Source: Alphaproteobacteria bacterium
Lineage (GTDB): Bacteria > Pseudomonadota > Alphaproteobacteria > Micropepsales > Micropepsaceae
Assembly (NCBI GenBank): GCA_028292825.1
Contig: JAQGLO010000176.1
Span: forward strand, 1-37,063
DNA length: 37,063 nucleotides
Direction of reading: 5' to 3'
Positions 1 through 7,595 of this stretch are shown here, piece after piece (the stretch's first letter is position 1; every line of letters starts with the position of its first letter). Below the pieces are notes generated by a model. It was not told where the DNA came from. It saw only the letters and a list, made by a program, of their open reading frames with translations, and did not search any database. The position numbers and the translations under genes were made by a program.

Positions 1-22
1 AATAGGTTCGCGCCTCCAAAAC

Positions 23-99
23 GCACCCGTAGCTCAGCTGGATAGAGCACCAGACTACGAATCTGGGGGTCAGGAGTTCGAATCTCTTCGGGTGCACCA
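23..99 (+). tRNA. tRNA-Arg (anticodon ACG)
   Basis: The sequence folds as a full cloverleaf. The seven-base acceptor stem GCACCCG (23-29) pairs with CGGGTGC (89-95), followed by discriminator A96 and an encoded CCA (97-99). The anticodon arm is CCAGA-CTACGAA-TCTGG, giving anticodon ACG, which is normally deaminated to ICG and reads CGU/CGC/CGA arginine codons. The T-loop TTCGAAT is present. The gene stands alone at the window edge. Confidence 0.97.
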
Positions 100-100
100 T

Positions 101-129
101 TTTCTTTCACGCGGCAGGCGTGAAAGAAA
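101..129. terminator. Perfect 12-bp hairpin after tRNA-Arg
   Basis: TTTCTTTCACGC (101-112) and GCGTGAAAGAAA (118-129) are exact reverse complements around the loop GGCAG. The hairpin starts one base after the tRNA CCA end, so it could end or shape the tRNA transcript. It has no U-tract on either strand, so a classical intrinsic terminator is not certain. It could also mark the end of the convergent gene at 250-1476. Confidence 0.5.
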
Positions 130-249
130 TGCCAGGCCGGCCGCGCGACAGCGCCTTGAGAGCCGGCGCGGCGTACATTCCTGGCGCGCGAAGCGAATTT
201 GGGAAAATTGGGCGCCACAAGATCGCGAAGCGACCCGGGCAGGCGCCCT

Positions 250-1476
250 TCACTCCGGGCTGAAGCCGAAGGCGCTGCCGAAGAAAATTCCCGCGACAAT
301 GTCATGTGTGCTGCTGGTCCAGCCGAGGCTGACGCCGCCGACCAGGTTTTTCTTCTCGTCCATGACGAACGAGAGCGGGACCTGGAAACCGTATTCCTTG
401 TTTTTCACGTCATAAGAGAATTTTGGGTCTATTCCGAGCGCGGTCATGCCGAGCCCGTTCAAGACCGGCGACTCCACGGCCCATTCCCGCCGCGCTTCCA
501 GCGCCAGTGCCAGCGCCTTGGTGTCCTTGGGCGCGCCGACGGCGCCGGTCACGCATGTCAGAACCGTCGCACCGGCCGGCAGCGGACACAGCGTGCCGGT
601 CTTGCCGGCCTTGAAGCTGTCACGGTACTCGACGCTGGCCAGGATCAGCAACGCATCGATGCTGGGCAGGATGCCGGCATAGGCTTTGACGGACCATGGG
701 ATGCTGGTGCTGTGGTTGGCAGCGGCGGATACGGCATCGAAATAGTCGAACTTGCCATAGCCGATACCGGCTTCGCCGCCATAGGCATACATCAGCGAAT
801 GCATCTGATTTTCCAGGGTGGCCTGCCCGTCCGGCAGGTATTCCGCCTCAAGTTTGCGGGCATTCACGCCGTCGCAGGCGGGAACGAGATGATCGACGGA
901 CGGTGGACCGGGCGCGATGGGCTTGTAATAGGTCGAAGCGCCGTTTGCGTCGTAGCAATTCTTGCGGGCCGCTTCGTGCAGCGAGACCATTTTCTTTGCG
1001 TTCAAACTGAAATGGCTGACGAAACGCGAGAAGCCGATCTTGGCCTGAAAGTCGCTTGGCAGGGCGTCGCTGGTCAGGATATCCGTCTGGTCCGCGGATT
1101 TGTCCAGCGGCGCGGAGATGGCGAGGGACCAACTCGTCTGTTGCGAACCCCAGCTGATGACATCGCCGATCTGGGGCACAAGGGCCTCGGTATAGGCATG
1201 GCCCAGCTTGAGCGTGGCCCGGCCATCCGCGCCGGAAGCGCTGATCTCGGCGACAGCGTTGTTCCTTGCGGTCTTGTCGGTGGCCTGGACGGCGGACCGG
1301 GAGTCGATGATCGTGTCGCCGGCCCTGGCGGGCCCGGTCGATTTGAGCGCCGCCCGCGTATCCAGATCCGCTTTGGCCTGAAGATTCGGCAGAAGCTGGC
1401 GAACGATGTCGCTTTGCTGCGCAGAGGCCGATTGCAGTGCCACCAGCAAAAACGCCGCGCCGTAAAGGTTTCGCAT
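250..1476 (-). CDS. Exported, possibly outer-membrane protein of unknown function
   Basis: This 408-residue protein begins MRNLYGAAFLLVALQSASAQ, a clear Sec signal peptide with a likely cleavage after SASA. That signal is why I start at 1476 rather than at an earlier in-frame ATG. The rest is rich in Gly, Ser and alternating hydrophobics. It ends in strand-like segments (around VGGVSLGW and DIVAGIFFGSAFGF), which suggests a beta-barrel or outer-membrane-associated protein. It contains several cysteines (for example NCYD, VPACD, TLCPL, LTCV) that could form periplasmic disulfides. It lies 8 bp after the stop of the upstream gene on the same strand, so the two are probably co-transcribed. I do not recognise the family; the barrel idea is an inference from composition. 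Confidence 0.7.
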   Translation of the reverse strand: MRNLYGAAFLLVALQSASAQQSDIVRQLLPNLQAKADLDTRAALKSTGPARAGDTIIDSRSAVQATDKTARNNAVAEISASGADGRATLKLGHAYTEALVPQIGDVISWGSQQTSWSLAISAPLDKSADQTDILTSDALPSDFQAKIGFSRFVSHFSLNAKKMVSLHEAARKNCYDANGASTYYKPIAPGPPSVDHLVPACDGVNARKLEAEYLPDGQATLENQMHSLMYAYGGEAGIGYGKFDYFDAVSAAANHSTSIPWSVKAYAGILPSIDALLILASVEYRDSFKAGKTGTLCPLPAGATVLTCVTGAVGAPKDTKALALALEARREWAVESPVLNGLGMTALGIDPKFSYDVKNKEYGFQVPLSFVMDEKKNLVGGVSLGWTSSTHDIVAGIFFGSAFGFSPE

Positions 1477-1484
1477 CGCGCGAC

Positions 1485-2378
1485 CTATGTCAGAAAGAAC
1501 GGCATGGAATCGTTTGACGCAATTTGGCCGACCGGCAGGCTGTCGGGGATTTCCGCCAGCACCGTGCCGTTGCTGTCGACCAAAGCGATGGAGATCGAGC
1601 CGCCGGGTCCCGCTGTGGGCGGCGAACTCCACCCATACACGCAGAAGTAGCTCCCGGGCGCGGGTTTCCAGGGCTGCTTCGCCGGGCTTTTGTCTGGTGG
1701 GGAAATGATGATGGTCGGCCCGCCATTCATCATGCTGACACTGCAACTGTCTGCGCCATTGTCCAGGGTCACGACGATGGCCGCGACGTCGGCCGCCTTG
1801 ACCACGATTGGCGCGTTGGCGGTGGCAGCATCCAGCCGCGCCAGGACACCCGCCGCAAGCGTCGGTCGGATGCTGGCAATTGTCGACATGAACTGCGCAT
1901 GACCTTCGGCGACATGCCGCAGATGGGCATCGACATCGGTTTTGCTGGCGTAAACCGTATTGAGCCTGCTTTGCAGCAGTGCGATCTGCCCGGTACTGCT
2001 TGCGCTCTGCGTGGCGGCCGCCTGTACCGCGGTCGCGGCGGCTTTCTGCGCAGCCGCGGCGATGTCTGTCGCGGTTTGTGCCACCTGGGTGGAGACATTG
2101 GCGGCGGCGTTGGAGACGTTCGCCGCGGCGGCCGTCTGGGTCACGCCCGCCTGGCCGGCGCGCACGCCGAAAAAGACACCGATTGCAGAACCCAGGAACG
2201 TCGTTATCGCGCCCAACAGCGCCAGCACCGGCGCCACATCAGGCTTGGGCGTTAGCGTGGCGAGCCCCAAGCCCTTATCAATGATGAAGCCGAGAAGAAT
2301 TATGCTCGCAACGACGATCACTGTTACGCATACGGTACGGACCCAGTCATTTTGACTGCCCATCACATGCCCCCGCAT
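1485..2378 (-). CDS. Membrane-anchored Ala-rich coiled-coil protein, unknown function
   Basis: This 297-residue protein has two N-terminal membrane segments (about 14-35 and 48-70). A long Ala/Thr/Gln-rich stretch follows (about 75-140) with repeats such as NVSNAAANVS and AAAAQKAAATAVQ, likely a helical coiled coil. A C-terminal domain (about 195-297) contains a Cys pair (DSCSVS and YFCVYGW) and looks beta-rich. Met1 (2378) and Met6 (2363) are both possible starts; the GGGGG just before Met6 slightly favours the shorter form. It is the first gene of a two-gene unit with the exported protein at 250-1476. A role as a membrane tether or sensor for that partner is a guess; no known family is recognised. 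Confidence 0.7.
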   Translation of the reverse strand: MRGHVMGSQNDWVRTVCVTVIVVASIILLGFIIDKGLGLATLTPKPDVAPVLALLGAITTFLGSAIGVFFGVRAGQAGVTQTAAAANVSNAAANVSTQVAQTATDIAAAAQKAAATAVQAAATQSASSTGQIALLQSRLNTVYASKTDVDAHLRHVAEGHAQFMSTIASIRPTLAAGVLARLDAATANAPIVVKAADVAAIVVTLDNGADSCSVSMMNGGPTIIISPPDKSPAKQPWKPAPGSYFCVYGWSSPPTAGPGGSISIALVDSNGTVLAEIPDSLPVGQIASNDSMPFFLT

Positions 2379-2477
2379 TCAGCCCGAGTTCCATGCTAGC
2401 ATGAACTCAGTGTAATCGCAACCTGCGGTGGCAGTAACTCAGGGCTAAAAATGAAAATCCGTGCGAAGCGGCGGACC

Positions 2478-3662
2478 CTAAAGCGCCGGCTCGCCCGTTG
2501 CGTCCACCAGCAACCGCACGAATTCCTTCATCTGGGCGCTGTCGATCCAGCGCACCACCGCGACGATGTCGTGCTGATAGTCCACGAAGATGATGTTGGC
2601 GCCGTCGCCGATGAAGGCGACGCTGTCGGCGCGGGCGGCCGGATACAGCTTGCGGTCGGTGTTGAGATACCAGTTGCAGAAACCATAGCCGGGATTGGGG
2701 CCGGTGGGCGTGGTCGCCATCGTCACCCATTTGTCCGACAGGATTGTCGCCCCATCCCACTTGCCGCGATTAAGGCCCAGCAATCCCAGCCGCGCCTGGT
2801 CGCGGGCCGAGATGAACATGCCGCCGCCCCAATGGCCGCCGCCGGTCACCACTTTCAACTTCTTGCCGTCCACCTCGGTGAAGCTGTTGTCATAGCCTTC
2901 CCAGTGCCAGGTATCCGAGAGACCGATGGGATCGCCGATATACTGTTTCATCACATCGGGAAGCGCGCGCTTCCACAGCTGGGTCAGGGCCAGCGCCAGC
3001 GCATTCACCCGCACGTCATTGTATTTCCATGCCTTGCCCACCGGCGGCGGCCCCTTGATCAGTTCGCTGGCGGCATTGCCGGGGTCGGGGCGGTCGGCCC
3101 ACCACGGCTTGCCCCACAGGGTGCCGATCCAGCCCGACTGCTGGCGCAGCATGTCGTTCCAGGTGATGGGCTGGTTGTGCGGCAGCAGGAAGTCCGGCGT
3201 GGGCTGCACATAATCGATCACGCGGTCGTTGATGTTCCGGATCATCCCCTTGTCGAAGGCGATGCCCGCCACCGACGAGACGAAAGTCTTGGTGACCGAG
3301 AAGGTCATGTCCACGTCGCGGGTCGCGCCCCATTCCGCCACGATATAGCCGTGGCGGATGATGATGCCGTTGGCGGGGGCATGGGGTTTGAGCGGCCCTA
3401 TCGGCGTGTTGAAGGCTTCCTTGGCATATTTCAGCGGCACCGAAATGCGCAGGTCGCGGATATCGGCGACCCTGGCCAGCTCGGGCGGATATTTCAGTTC
3501 GGCGGAAATGGCGAAAGCGATGGCGGCCTTCAGCTTGGCGGCATCCAGCTTTTCCTGCGCCGGGGTGTGGGTGCTCCAGGCATCGCCCTTGGGCGGGAAG
3601 TAGTCGCCGGCCGCGGCAGGCAGGCTGAGGGCGACGAGGCCCGCGATCAGGATGGCGCGCAT
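2478..3662 (-). CDS. Exported S12-family serine hydrolase (beta-lactamase / MlrB-like fold)
   Basis: This 394-residue protein starts MRAILIAGLVALSLPAAAG, a Sec signal peptide. The start at 3662 is set by GGGGAAAC a few bases upstream; an in-frame ATG at 3683 lies before that ribosome site. The active-site motifs of class C beta-lactamases, DD-peptidases and esterases are present: S122-V-T-K125 (SxxK), a YND (YxN-type) motif in WKYNDVRVN, and a third-motif region GGHWGGGMF in place of KTG. The product should be a periplasmic serine hydrolase acting on an ester, amide or peptide bond. The S12 family includes D-aminopeptidases, 6-aminohexanoate-dimer hydrolase and, from memory, MlrB, the linear-microcystin peptidase. 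Two M81 (MlrC-family) peptidases lie downstream, so a peptide substrate is plausible. The exact substrate cannot be read from sequence. Confidence 0.88.
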   Translation of the reverse strand: MRAILIAGLVALSLPAAAGDYFPPKGDAWSTHTPAQEKLDAAKLKAAIAFAISAELKYPPELARVADIRDLRISVPLKYAKEAFNTPIGPLKPHAPANGIIIRHGYIVAEWGATRDVDMTFSVTKTFVSSVAGIAFDKGMIRNINDRVIDYVQPTPDFLLPHNQPITWNDMLRQQSGWIGTLWGKPWWADRPDPGNAASELIKGPPPVGKAWKYNDVRVNALALALTQLWKRALPDVMKQYIGDPIGLSDTWHWEGYDNSFTEVDGKKLKVVTGGGHWGGGMFISARDQARLGLLGLNRGKWDGATILSDKWVTMATTPTGPNPGYGFCNWYLNTDRKLYPAARADSVAFIGDGANIIFVDYQHDIVAVVRWIDSAQMKEFVRLLVDATGEPAL

Positions 3663-3920
3663 GATGTTTCCCCGGTTTTCCAAAAAGCTTCGTCAATTTG
3701 CGGACCTTATCAACACCGCTTTGGGCAGTGCTAGGATCGTCGCCGCAGTGATCCGCGAGGCGTCCGCAATGGTGTTGGATAAAGGGGGAGGGGTACGATT
3801 TTTGTGCCGAATCCGACCGCGCTTTGGGCGGATTCACCCCTTCGCGGCTGTTGGATAGATGCGAAGGAATACAAGCCTGCCGCTTTGGGCTAGAACCGGA
3901 AAAAAAGAACCAGGGGTCTT

Positions 3921-5213
3921 ATGTCTTTATCCTTTGATCGCTCGGCCGCACTGATCGCGGCGAACGCCAGGTCCGTCGCCGGTGGGGTCAACAGCAATTT
4001 CCGCATCGGCATGGCCGGCGGGCCGCTGGTCTTTGCACGCGGCGACGGGCCGTATCTGATCGACGTCGATGGCAACCGGCTGATCGATTATTACTGCGGC
4101 ATGGGCGCCATGGTACTGGGGCATACCCCGCATCCGGTGCAGCAGGCGGTGAAGGACCAGGTGGAGAAGGGCATTCTCTATGCCGGCCAGTCCGAAATCG
4201 AATTCGAAGCCGCGAAGATCCTGTGCGAGCGCATTCCGAGCGCCGAACGCATCCGGTTTGGCTCCTCGGGCTCGGAAGTGGCGCAGGCCGCCTTCCGCCT
4301 GGCGCGCGCCGCCACCGGCAAGCGCATCATCCTGAAGTTCGAAGGCCATTATCACGGCTGGTTCGACAATATCCTGTGGTCCACCGCGCCGGGCGAGAAT
4401 GCCGCCGGGCCTGAGGATGCACCCGTGAAGGTCGCGGGCACACTTGGCCAGGACCCGATCGATGCCGCCGGTCTGGACGTGATCGGCTGGAACGACCTGG
4501 CCAGGCTGGAAGCGCGGCTGGCCAGGGGCGACATCGCCGGCGTCATCATGGAGCCCGCCATGTGCAACCAGGGCGCCATCGCGCCTGCGGCCGGCTACCT
4601 GGAGGGCGCGCAGGCCGCCTGCCGCAAACATGGCGCCATCCTGATCTTCGATGAAGTCATCACCGGCTTTCGGCTGGGCCGCGAAGGCGCGCAGAAGCGC
4701 TTCGGGGTGACGCCCGACCTGTCCATCTTCGCCAAGGCCATCGCCAACGGCTTTCCGGTGGCGGCCATTGTCGGCCGCGCCGACCTGCTTGATCTGTTTG
4801 TCACCGGCGGTGTGCTGCATGGCGGCACCTTCAACGCCCAGCCCGTCACCATGGCCGCCATGGTGGCGACACAGAAGGCGCTGACGCCGGAATTGTATGA
4901 AGCCTGGTCGAAGCGCGGCTTGCGGTTGCGCGACGGGGTTCGCGAGATCCTGAAAGATGCCGGCATCAAGGCGCAGGTAACCGGCTTTGAACTGATGTTC
5001 CATGTCGGCTTCGGGCTGGAGGCGCCGGCGCGCAACTACCGCGACCTGCTCAAGACCGACAAGGCGGGCTATGTGAAATTCGCCCATGCGCTGCTGATGC
5101 GCGGCGTGCGGGTACTGGAGCGGGGCGCCTGGTTTGTTTCCTCGGCGCATGACGAGGCGGTGATCGACGCTACGCTGGAAGCCGTGCGCGGTGCGGCGAA
5201 GGATGTGGCTTAG
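3921..5213 (+). CDS. Class III PLP aminotransferase, glutamate-1-semialdehyde mutase-like
   Basis: This 430-residue protein has the fold-type I class III aminotransferase layout: an N-terminal GGPLVFARGDGPYLIDVDGN strand, GSSGSE for PLP phosphate binding, HYHGW, FDEVITGFR with D244 for the PLP ring nitrogen, and Schiff-base lysine K272 in IFAKAIANG. The D-to-K spacing of 28 equals that of glutamate-1-semialdehyde aminomutase. AGGGG-TCTT precedes the ATG. True HemL proteins usually have GKIIGGG around the lysine; here it is AKAIANG. The neighbours are peptidases and a peptide importer, not haem genes. A transaminase of the GSAM-like group, which includes beta-phenylalanine aminotransferases, fits better than HemL. 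Its stop codon overlaps the stop of the convergent membrane gene (TTAG at 5210-5213). Substrate assignment is inference. Confidence 0.9.
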   Translation: MSLSFDRSAALIAANARSVAGGVNSNFRIGMAGGPLVFARGDGPYLIDVDGNRLIDYYCGMGAMVLGHTPHPVQQAVKDQVEKGILYAGQSEIEFEAAKILCERIPSAERIRFGSSGSEVAQAAFRLARAATGKRIILKFEGHYHGWFDNILWSTAPGENAAGPEDAPVKVAGTLGQDPIDAAGLDVIGWNDLARLEARLARGDIAGVIMEPAMCNQGAIAPAAGYLEGAQAACRKHGAILIFDEVITGFRLGREGAQKRFGVTPDLSIFAKAIANGFPVAAIVGRADLLDLFVTGGVLHGGTFNAQPVTMAAMVATQKALTPELYEAWSKRGLRLRDGVREILKDAGIKAQVTGFELMFHVGFGLEAPARNYRDLLKTDKAGYVKFAHALLMRGVRVLERGAWFVSSAHDEAVIDATLEAVRGAAKDVA

Positions 5214-5977
5214 GCTTTCGCAGGCTGGTTCTTGAACAGCAGCCAGGTCAGCGCATGGGCGGTGGAAGATGCCAGCAATGCCAGGGCAAATGCCGCCCAC
5301 AGGCTGGTCTGGCCCAGCAACGTATAGGCCGCGAAACAGAAGGCGCCGACCGAGGCCAGTCCCATCGACATGCCGGCCACCGCTTCCATCACGGCATGCC
5401 GGCCATATTGAATGTGATTGGAGATGGCGATGATCGAGCCCATCACCGGAAAGGTGGCGAAGATGCCCGACCAGTGCGTGCCCATCGCCGCGGCGAACCG
5501 GGTGATGACGATGGTCAACACCGCGCCCGCAATCATGCGCGCCGGCAAGCCCCACCAGACATGCTCGCGTTCCTCGTCCGATGCTTCACCGCGCGGATAG
5601 GCGGTGAGCGCGATGATGAAGGCGAACAGCGGCACGATCTCAACCCAGCGCGGCGCGTCTTCCAGCCGGACCGCGATGACGGCGACGATGGTCCAGACCG
5701 CAAAGCCGATGATCGTGCACCACAACCAGTTCAGGCGGCGGGCGCAGAAGGCATAGGTCATGGTGAAACCCACCCACGGCACCAGCCCGAACCAGGCGCC
5801 AAGCGCCGCCGCGCTGCCAAACGCGGCGCCGTGATCCAGGCTGTTGAACAGCAGCAGCGGCATCGCTACCACCGGAAAGCCCGACAGCCAGCCGGCCAGG
5901 CGCGGGCCGTGCAGGCGCTCGATGATGCCCAGCGCCAGCAGCGCCAGCGGCACGATGGTGAGTTTCAGGATCAGCAC
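5210..5977 (-). CDS. Polytopic membrane protein with internal duplication
   Basis: The chosen start is GTG at 5977, preceded by AGGGGAAC and giving VLILKLTIVPLALLALG as the first membrane segment. Longer in-frame extensions read through Arg-rich non-membrane sequence and overlap the promoter region of the divergent gene. The product is 255 residues with about 8-10 hydrophobic segments and one charged loop (YPRGEASDEEREHV). Two halves look alike: LSGFPVVAMPLLLF...GAAFGSAAALG and FATFPVMGSIIAI...RHAVMEAVAG, suggesting an inverted or tandem duplication as in small transporters. I looked for the glutamate and histidine motifs of CAAX/MlrA proteases and did not find a convincing set. The function is unknown; a small transporter is the likeliest reading. 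It sits between the aminotransferase and the M81 operon but on the opposite strand. Confidence 0.72.
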   Translation of the reverse strand: MLILKLTIVPLALLALGIIERLHGPRLAGWLSGFPVVAMPLLLFNSLDHGAAFGSAAALGAWFGLVPWVGFTMTYAFCARRLNWLWCTIIGFAVWTIVAVIAVRLEDAPRWVEIVPLFAFIIALTAYPRGEASDEEREHVWWGLPARMIAGAVLTIVITRFAAAMGTHWSGIFATFPVMGSIIAISNHIQYGRHAVMEAVAGMSMGLASVGAFCFAAYTLLGQTSLWAAFALALLASSTAHALTWLLFKNQPAKA

Positions 5978-6107
5978 GGCGTTCCCCTGATTCCTATGTA
6001 GGCTGGAAACCACACCAGCGACAATGCTGCGCCGCAGGTGTCGCGGGCGCTTGCGGGCGCGGGGAAAAACCGGGAGAGTTTGTACCGGGCACCAAGCGGC
6101 GTGGCGT

Positions 6108-7595
6108 ATGACCAGGGTATTCATCGCGGGCATTTTTCACGAAACCCATTCCTTCCTGGGCACCACCACCGGGCTCGAAGGTTTTGCCATTCACCGCGGC
6201 GCCCAGATTCCCGCGCGGCGCGGCGATGCCTCGCAGGTCGATGGCTTCCTGTCGGTGGCGGAGCGCGAGGGCTGGGAGGTGGTGCCGGGCGTGGTCTATA
6301 CCGGCGGCGCTGACGCCATGGTCGAGCATGCCGTGTTCGAGCAGTTCTGGGACGAAGTGAAACCGGCGCTGGAAAAGGCACTGGCAGGCGGCCTGGATGC
6401 CATTCATTTGTCGCTGCACGGCGCCATGGTGACGAGCGAATGCGATGACCCTGAAGGCGAGTTTATGGCGCGCATCCGCGCCATGCCCGGCGCCGCCGAT
6501 CTGCCGATGTATTGCGTCGGCGACCTGCACGGCACCCTGACGCCGAACATGGGTGCGCTGAGCGATTGCATGATCTTCTACAAGGAGTGCCCGCACACCG
6601 ATGCCTTTGACAGTGCGGTGCTGTCCACCGAACTGTTGGCGCGCTGCCTGAAGACCGGCGTGCGGCCCAAGCACCTGGTGCTGGTCACGCCCATCGTGTG
6701 GCCGCCCACCGGCACCGGCACCAAGGACGGCCCGATGCGGGCGCTGGAAGATGCGGCGCGGCGGATTGAGCGCGACGTGCCGGGCGTGCTGGCGGTGAAT
6801 GTGGTGGGCGGCTACGCCTTTTCCGATGTGCCCCATGCCGGTGTCGCCTTCAGCGTCATCACCGAAGGCAGCGTTACAGACGCGCAGGAAGCCTTACGCG
6901 AACTGGCCGGCATCGCCTGGGAGATGCGCCAGGGCGGCATCCCGCCGCAACACGATCTGGACGCCGTGGTGCGCGACTTCAAGCCGGGCGGCAAGGGGCC
7001 GGTGCTGCTGGTCGAACCGGCCGACAATATCGGCGGCGGCGCGCCGGGCGACGGTACTGATGTGATGCGGGCGCTGTTGAAATACGATGTGCAGGGCGCG
7101 GGCGTGGCGCTGGCCGATCCGGAGAGCGTCGCCGCGCTTCAGCGCATCACCATCGGGCAGACAATGACGCTGCCCATCGGCGGCAAGGGCAGCCCGCTCG
7201 ATCCCGGGCCTGTGACGCTGGACGTCGAGCTGATTTCGCGCAGTGACGGCGTGTTCGAACTGGAAGATCATCATTCCCATCTGGTGGGGTCGCTGGGCAA
7301 GATCATCAACATGGGCCCGTCTGCGGTGGTGAAGCATCGCGGCCTGACGATTTTGCTCACCAGCAAAAAGCTGCCGCCTTTCGACCTGGGCCAGTGGCGC
7401 AGCCAGGGCATCAATCCCGAAGACCTCACCATGGTCGGCATCAAGGCGGCGGTGGGCCACCGTGTGGCGTGGGAGCCGATCGCTTCGGCCAGTTTCACGG
7501 TTTCCACCAGCGGGCCCTGCACCTCCGACATCACGCGGCTGCCTTACAAAAATTTGCGGCGGCCGGTATTCCCGCTCGACGCGCTGGAGGCTTGA
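6108..7595 (+). CDS. M81 family metallopeptidase (MlrC-like), copy A
   Basis: This 495-residue protein has the two-part M81 structure: a DUF1485-type N-terminal domain and an MlrC C-terminal domain. Visible motifs are IFHETHSF (residues 9-16), LHGAM, D139-L-H141-G and YKECPH163TD. The D-x-H then H spacing (2 and 22 residues) equals the zinc ligands I recall for microcystinase C (D167, H169, H191). The start at 6108 gives MTRVFIAGIFHET, aligned with the second copy MRIAIAEFKQET, so longer starts are rejected. It is likely a cytoplasmic zinc amidohydrolase or peptidase cleaving unusual amide links. It is the first gene of a six-gene operon; its TGA overlaps the ATG of the binding-protein gene (TGATG at 7593-7597). 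The natural substrate is unknown. Confidence 0.93.
   Translation: MTRVFIAGIFHETHSFLGTTTGLEGFAIHRGAQIPARRGDASQVDGFLSVAEREGWEVVPGVVYTGGADAMVEHAVFEQFWDEVKPALEKALAGGLDAIHLSLHGAMVTSECDDPEGEFMARIRAMPGAADLPMYCVGDLHGTLTPNMGALSDCMIFYKECPHTDAFDSAVLSTELLARCLKTGVRPKHLVLVTPIVWPPTGTGTKDGPMRALEDAARRIERDVPGVLAVNVVGGYAFSDVPHAGVAFSVITEGSVTDAQEALRELAGIAWEMRQGGIPPQHDLDAVVRDFKPGGKGPVLLVEPADNIGGGAPGDGTDVMRALLKYDVQGAGVALADPESVAALQRITIGQTMTLPIGGKGSPLDPGPVTLDVELISRSDGVFELEDHHSHLVGSLGKIINMGPSAVVKHRGLTILLTSKKLPPFDLGQWRSQGINPEDLTMVGIKAAVGHRVAWEPIASASFTVSTSGPCTSDITRLPYKNLRRPVFPLDALEA

Noticed and set aside
199-1650. 483-codon plus-strand open frame after the tRNA
   Set aside because: Antisense to the two coupled minus-strand genes, one of which has a clear signal peptide; composition typical of a shadow.
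3921-5213. Naming the aminotransferase hemL
   Set aside because: The PLP lysine context is AKAIANG rather than GKIIGGG, and the neighbours are peptide-catabolism genes, so haem synthesis is not supported.
3927-5555. 542-codon minus-strand open frame
   Set aside because: Antisense to the class III aminotransferase and in another frame of the membrane gene; no family pattern.
5210-5977. Membrane protein as an MlrA/CAAX-type protease
   Set aside because: The paired glutamates occur only in a charged loop (DEEREHV), and the spaced histidine motifs of that family were not found.
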